From Bacillota bacterium (lineage in GTDB: Bacteria; Bacillota; Clostridia; Lachnospirales; Cellulosilyticaceae), in the NCBI GenBank assembly GCA_023410675.1, contig JAEYPM010000091.1, forward strand, positions 1 through 7,127: a stretch of DNA of 7,127 nt, given 5' to 3'. Below the pieces are notes generated by a model that saw only the letters and a list, made by a program, of their open reading frames with translations, searched no databases and was not told the origin of the DNA. The position numbers were made by a program, and so were the translations under genes. Shown one piece after another: positions 5,847 to 7,127 of the stretch; positions within the stretch are counted from its first letter, which is position 1; every line of letters begins with the position of its first letter.

Positions 5847-6437
5847 ATGTGGGCTTTGATTATTTTTTTAACTATAACTATTTTAGTGGGCATAATTTCT
5901 AATTACTATATGTATCCAAAGAAAGATTTGATTGATATTAGCGAAACGCCAAAGATGTATATCATTGAAGAAATAAATAAAATTGATATTCAGAATAATT
6001 ATGAATGCGGGGCATTCTCTAGTGCATATATTTTAAGGCATTTTGGAATACAAGCAGATGGAAACGAATTATATAAAGACTATCCTTATAAATTATTTGA
6101 CGGCACTATAGCACCAAAAGGAATTATCAAATTTTTTATTAAGCTTGGCTTTAAAGTATCGTTTAACAAAGGGAATATTAATACCCTAAAGAAGCAAATA
6201 AGTAAAGGTATTCCTGTAATTGTTCTTATTAGAGTTTTTCCTAATAAAAGATATTTGCATTTTGTACCTGTCATAGGATATGATGAAGAATATTTATATT
6301 TCGCGGACTCTCTAAAATATACTATCAACTGCACAGGCAAGTATTATAACCGTAAAACAAAAATAAGCGATTTTGAAGCAATTTGGAGAACCTGGATACC
6401 ATTTTATAAAAATACTTATATATTGGTACATCAATAG
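5847..6437 (+). CDS. Membrane-anchored papain-like cysteine protease (C39 / BtrH-like type)
   Basis: Residues 2-20 form a single N-terminal membrane segment, followed by Y-P-K-K, so the protease domain probably faces outward; this could also be an uncleaved signal anchor. The domain has the expected triad in order: Q49 as oxyanion-hole residue and C54 in YECGAFSSAYILRHFG, then H138 in YLHFVPVIGYD, then D154 in YFADS. A helical PKGIIKFFIKLGFKV segment (90-104) is typical of C39-type peptidases, where it precedes the strand bearing the His. Family members cleave leader peptides or other short proteins, or act as hydrolases or acyltransferases; the substrate here cannot be told. At 196 residues it is the right size for a single-domain member without an ABC transporter. 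AAGGAGG (5834-5840), six bases before the ATG, fixes the start. It follows the tandem-repeat gene by 42 bases and precedes the zinc-ribbon gene by 12, suggesting co-transcription. Confidence 0.92.
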   Translation: MWALIIFLTITILVGIISNYYMYPKKDLIDISETPKMYIIEEINKIDIQNNYECGAFSSAYILRHFGIQADGNELYKDYPYKLFDGTIAPKGIIKFFIKLGFKVSFNKGNINTLKKQISKGIPVIVLIRVFPNKRYLHFVPVIGYDEEYLYFADSLKYTINCTGKYYNRKTKISDFEAIWRTWIPFYKNTYILVHQ

Positions 6438-6449
6438 ATAGAAGGTGCT

Positions 6450-6959
6450 ATGATGGAAATATATTATGGGTTAACATTAGATGGCAGGAATAAGGTAGGG
6501 TGGATAATGGGTTTTACAATAAAAATAGTATGTGAAGAATGTGATTATAATCAAGCTTTATGGTTAGGAACTGGATTTAACTATGATTCTAAATTAATAT
6601 TTTTTGGTGATAGACCTATGCTGTCAATGTTTATCAAGGATGAAGAAGAACAAAGATTAATAGCTCAATTAATGGACAAACCTAATGTTCAAATTAAAGG
6701 AAGCGAAAGGAGAGCATATAGGTGTATAAAGTGTAGTAAGATTTATGACAAATATTATTACTGCATTAAATTTGATGGTGGAGAATACATGCCCAATTAT
6801 TATTGTTCTGATTGCACACATCAATTGGAGGCGATGCAAGTCAGTGTAGAAAAGCAAATAGCCTTATTTGAGATTGATGAGCGAAATGTTAAGATAAGTT
6901 GCCCAAAGTGTAGGAGCTTGAAAGTTATGTCTAGACTTGAAAGAATGGATTGGGATTAA
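6450..6959 (+). CDS. Multi-zinc-ribbon protein of unknown function
   Basis: The 169-residue frame has four CxxC pairs: C28/C31, C92/C95, C119/C122 and C151/C154, plus C105. They can form two zinc ribbons or similar zinc sites, with C28/C31 near the N-terminus of the domain and the other pairs spaced 24-29 residues apart. Between them is a GTGFNYDSKLIFFGDRPML segment (41-59) and a helical EEEQRLIAQLM stretch. Start choice is open. ATG 6450 or 6453 uses GAAGGTG (6441-6447), with 6453 better spaced. ATG 6507 (residue 20) has AAGGTAGGG (6492-6500) six bases upstream and gives MGFTIKIVCEEC, which looks more like a natural start. No nuclease or DNA-binding signature is seen. It begins 12 bases after the protease gene and is the last gene before the transposase remnant. 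No clear terminator follows. Confidence 0.85.
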   Translation: MMEIYYGLTLDGRNKVGWIMGFTIKIVCEECDYNQALWLGTGFNYDSKLIFFGDRPMLSMFIKDEEEQRLIAQLMDKPNVQIKGSERRAYRCIKCSKIYDKYYYCIKFDGGEYMPNYYCSDCTHQLEAMQVSVEKQIALFEIDERNVKISCPKCRSLKVMSRLERMDWD

Positions 6960-6998
6960 ATTAATTATTAAAGATTCACACCATGGGGGGATAGGATG

Positions 6999-7127
6999 TT
7001 AAATATGGATACCATGAATATCACGAAGAGCTTGAGCAGTCTGCCTAGTAGAAAGTTTAAGATTAACATGATATGTAAGGACTAATCCAGTAACATGGGC
7101 ATTGAACTTTTTGAACTTAAAGTTAGT
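6999..7127 (-). pseudogene. Fragment of a DDE transposase (IS6/IS240-like), degenerate and cut by the window edge
   Basis: The minus strand reads 42 codons from the window edge to a TAA at 7001-6999. Visible segments are FKFKKFNAHVTGLVLTYHVN and LSTRQTAQALRDIHGIHI. From memory this is the N-terminal helix-turn-helix-like region of clostridial DDE transposases, where the text continues as ...HGINISH. Here the Ser codon of ISH appears as TAA (TCA to TAA), the next codon still gives His, and similarity is lost after that (HPIPPW...). So the gene has a premature stop and its catalytic DDE part is missing on this side. The N-terminus lies beyond 7127. It marks past insertion activity at this edge of the island. 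Confidence 0.72.

Noticed and set aside
6086..6340. 84-residue minus-strand frame over the cysteine protease gene
   Set aside because: Antisense shadow of a gene with an intact catalytic triad.
6961..6971. TTAATTATTAA inverted repeat as terminator of the last gene
   Set aside because: The stem is only A/T pairs with a one-base centre and no T tract follows.

Overview
The window is AT-rich DNA with strong AGGAGG-type ribosome binding sites, heavy use of A/T-ending codons and GTG starts in places. This points to a low-GC Firmicute, most likely a clostridium-like or Lachnospiraceae-like member of the Clostridia. The assignment rests on composition and protein style; no marker gene is present.

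Layout. The left edge holds a possible divergent gene start on the minus strand (1-36) and a shared promoter region with direct repeats. Two closely spaced plus-strand genes follow: a small Cys/His-rich protein (161-466) and a soluble 233-residue protein of unknown function (479-1180). A short decayed gene remnant lies at about 1229-1345. Next come a CPBP (CAAX/Abi) family intramembrane protease (1346-1966) and a secreted two-domain protein (2074-2913) that ends at a clear intrinsic terminator (2970-3003). After the terminator are a small, possibly shortened orphan gene (3082-3324) and a gene that looks broken by two compensating frameshifts (3463-4038). A 174-residue protein with a C-terminal zinc-knuckle-like motif follows (4116-4640). 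Then come a protein made of two diverged copies of one domain (4671-5804), a membrane-anchored papain-like/C39-type cysteine protease (5847-6437) and a four-CxxC zinc-ribbon protein (6450-6959). The right edge holds a decayed DDE transposase fragment on the minus strand (6999-7127).

Interpretation. Nearly all genes are plus-strand, short and functionally orphan, mostly with their own good ribosome binding site. They are mixed with at least two decayed genes and next to a transposase relic. No replication, metabolic or structural phage gene is visible. This looks like an accessory island collecting orphan small genes, as happens downstream of polymorphic toxin or contact-inhibition loci where spare immunity genes gather. 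That reading is inference: no toxin gene is in the window. The only proteins with a visible biochemical activity are two proteases (CPBP and C39-like). From 4116 to 6959 the genes are tightly spaced (gaps of 30, 42 and 12 bases) and may be one transcription unit. I saw no tRNA, rRNA, CRISPR array or riboswitch.
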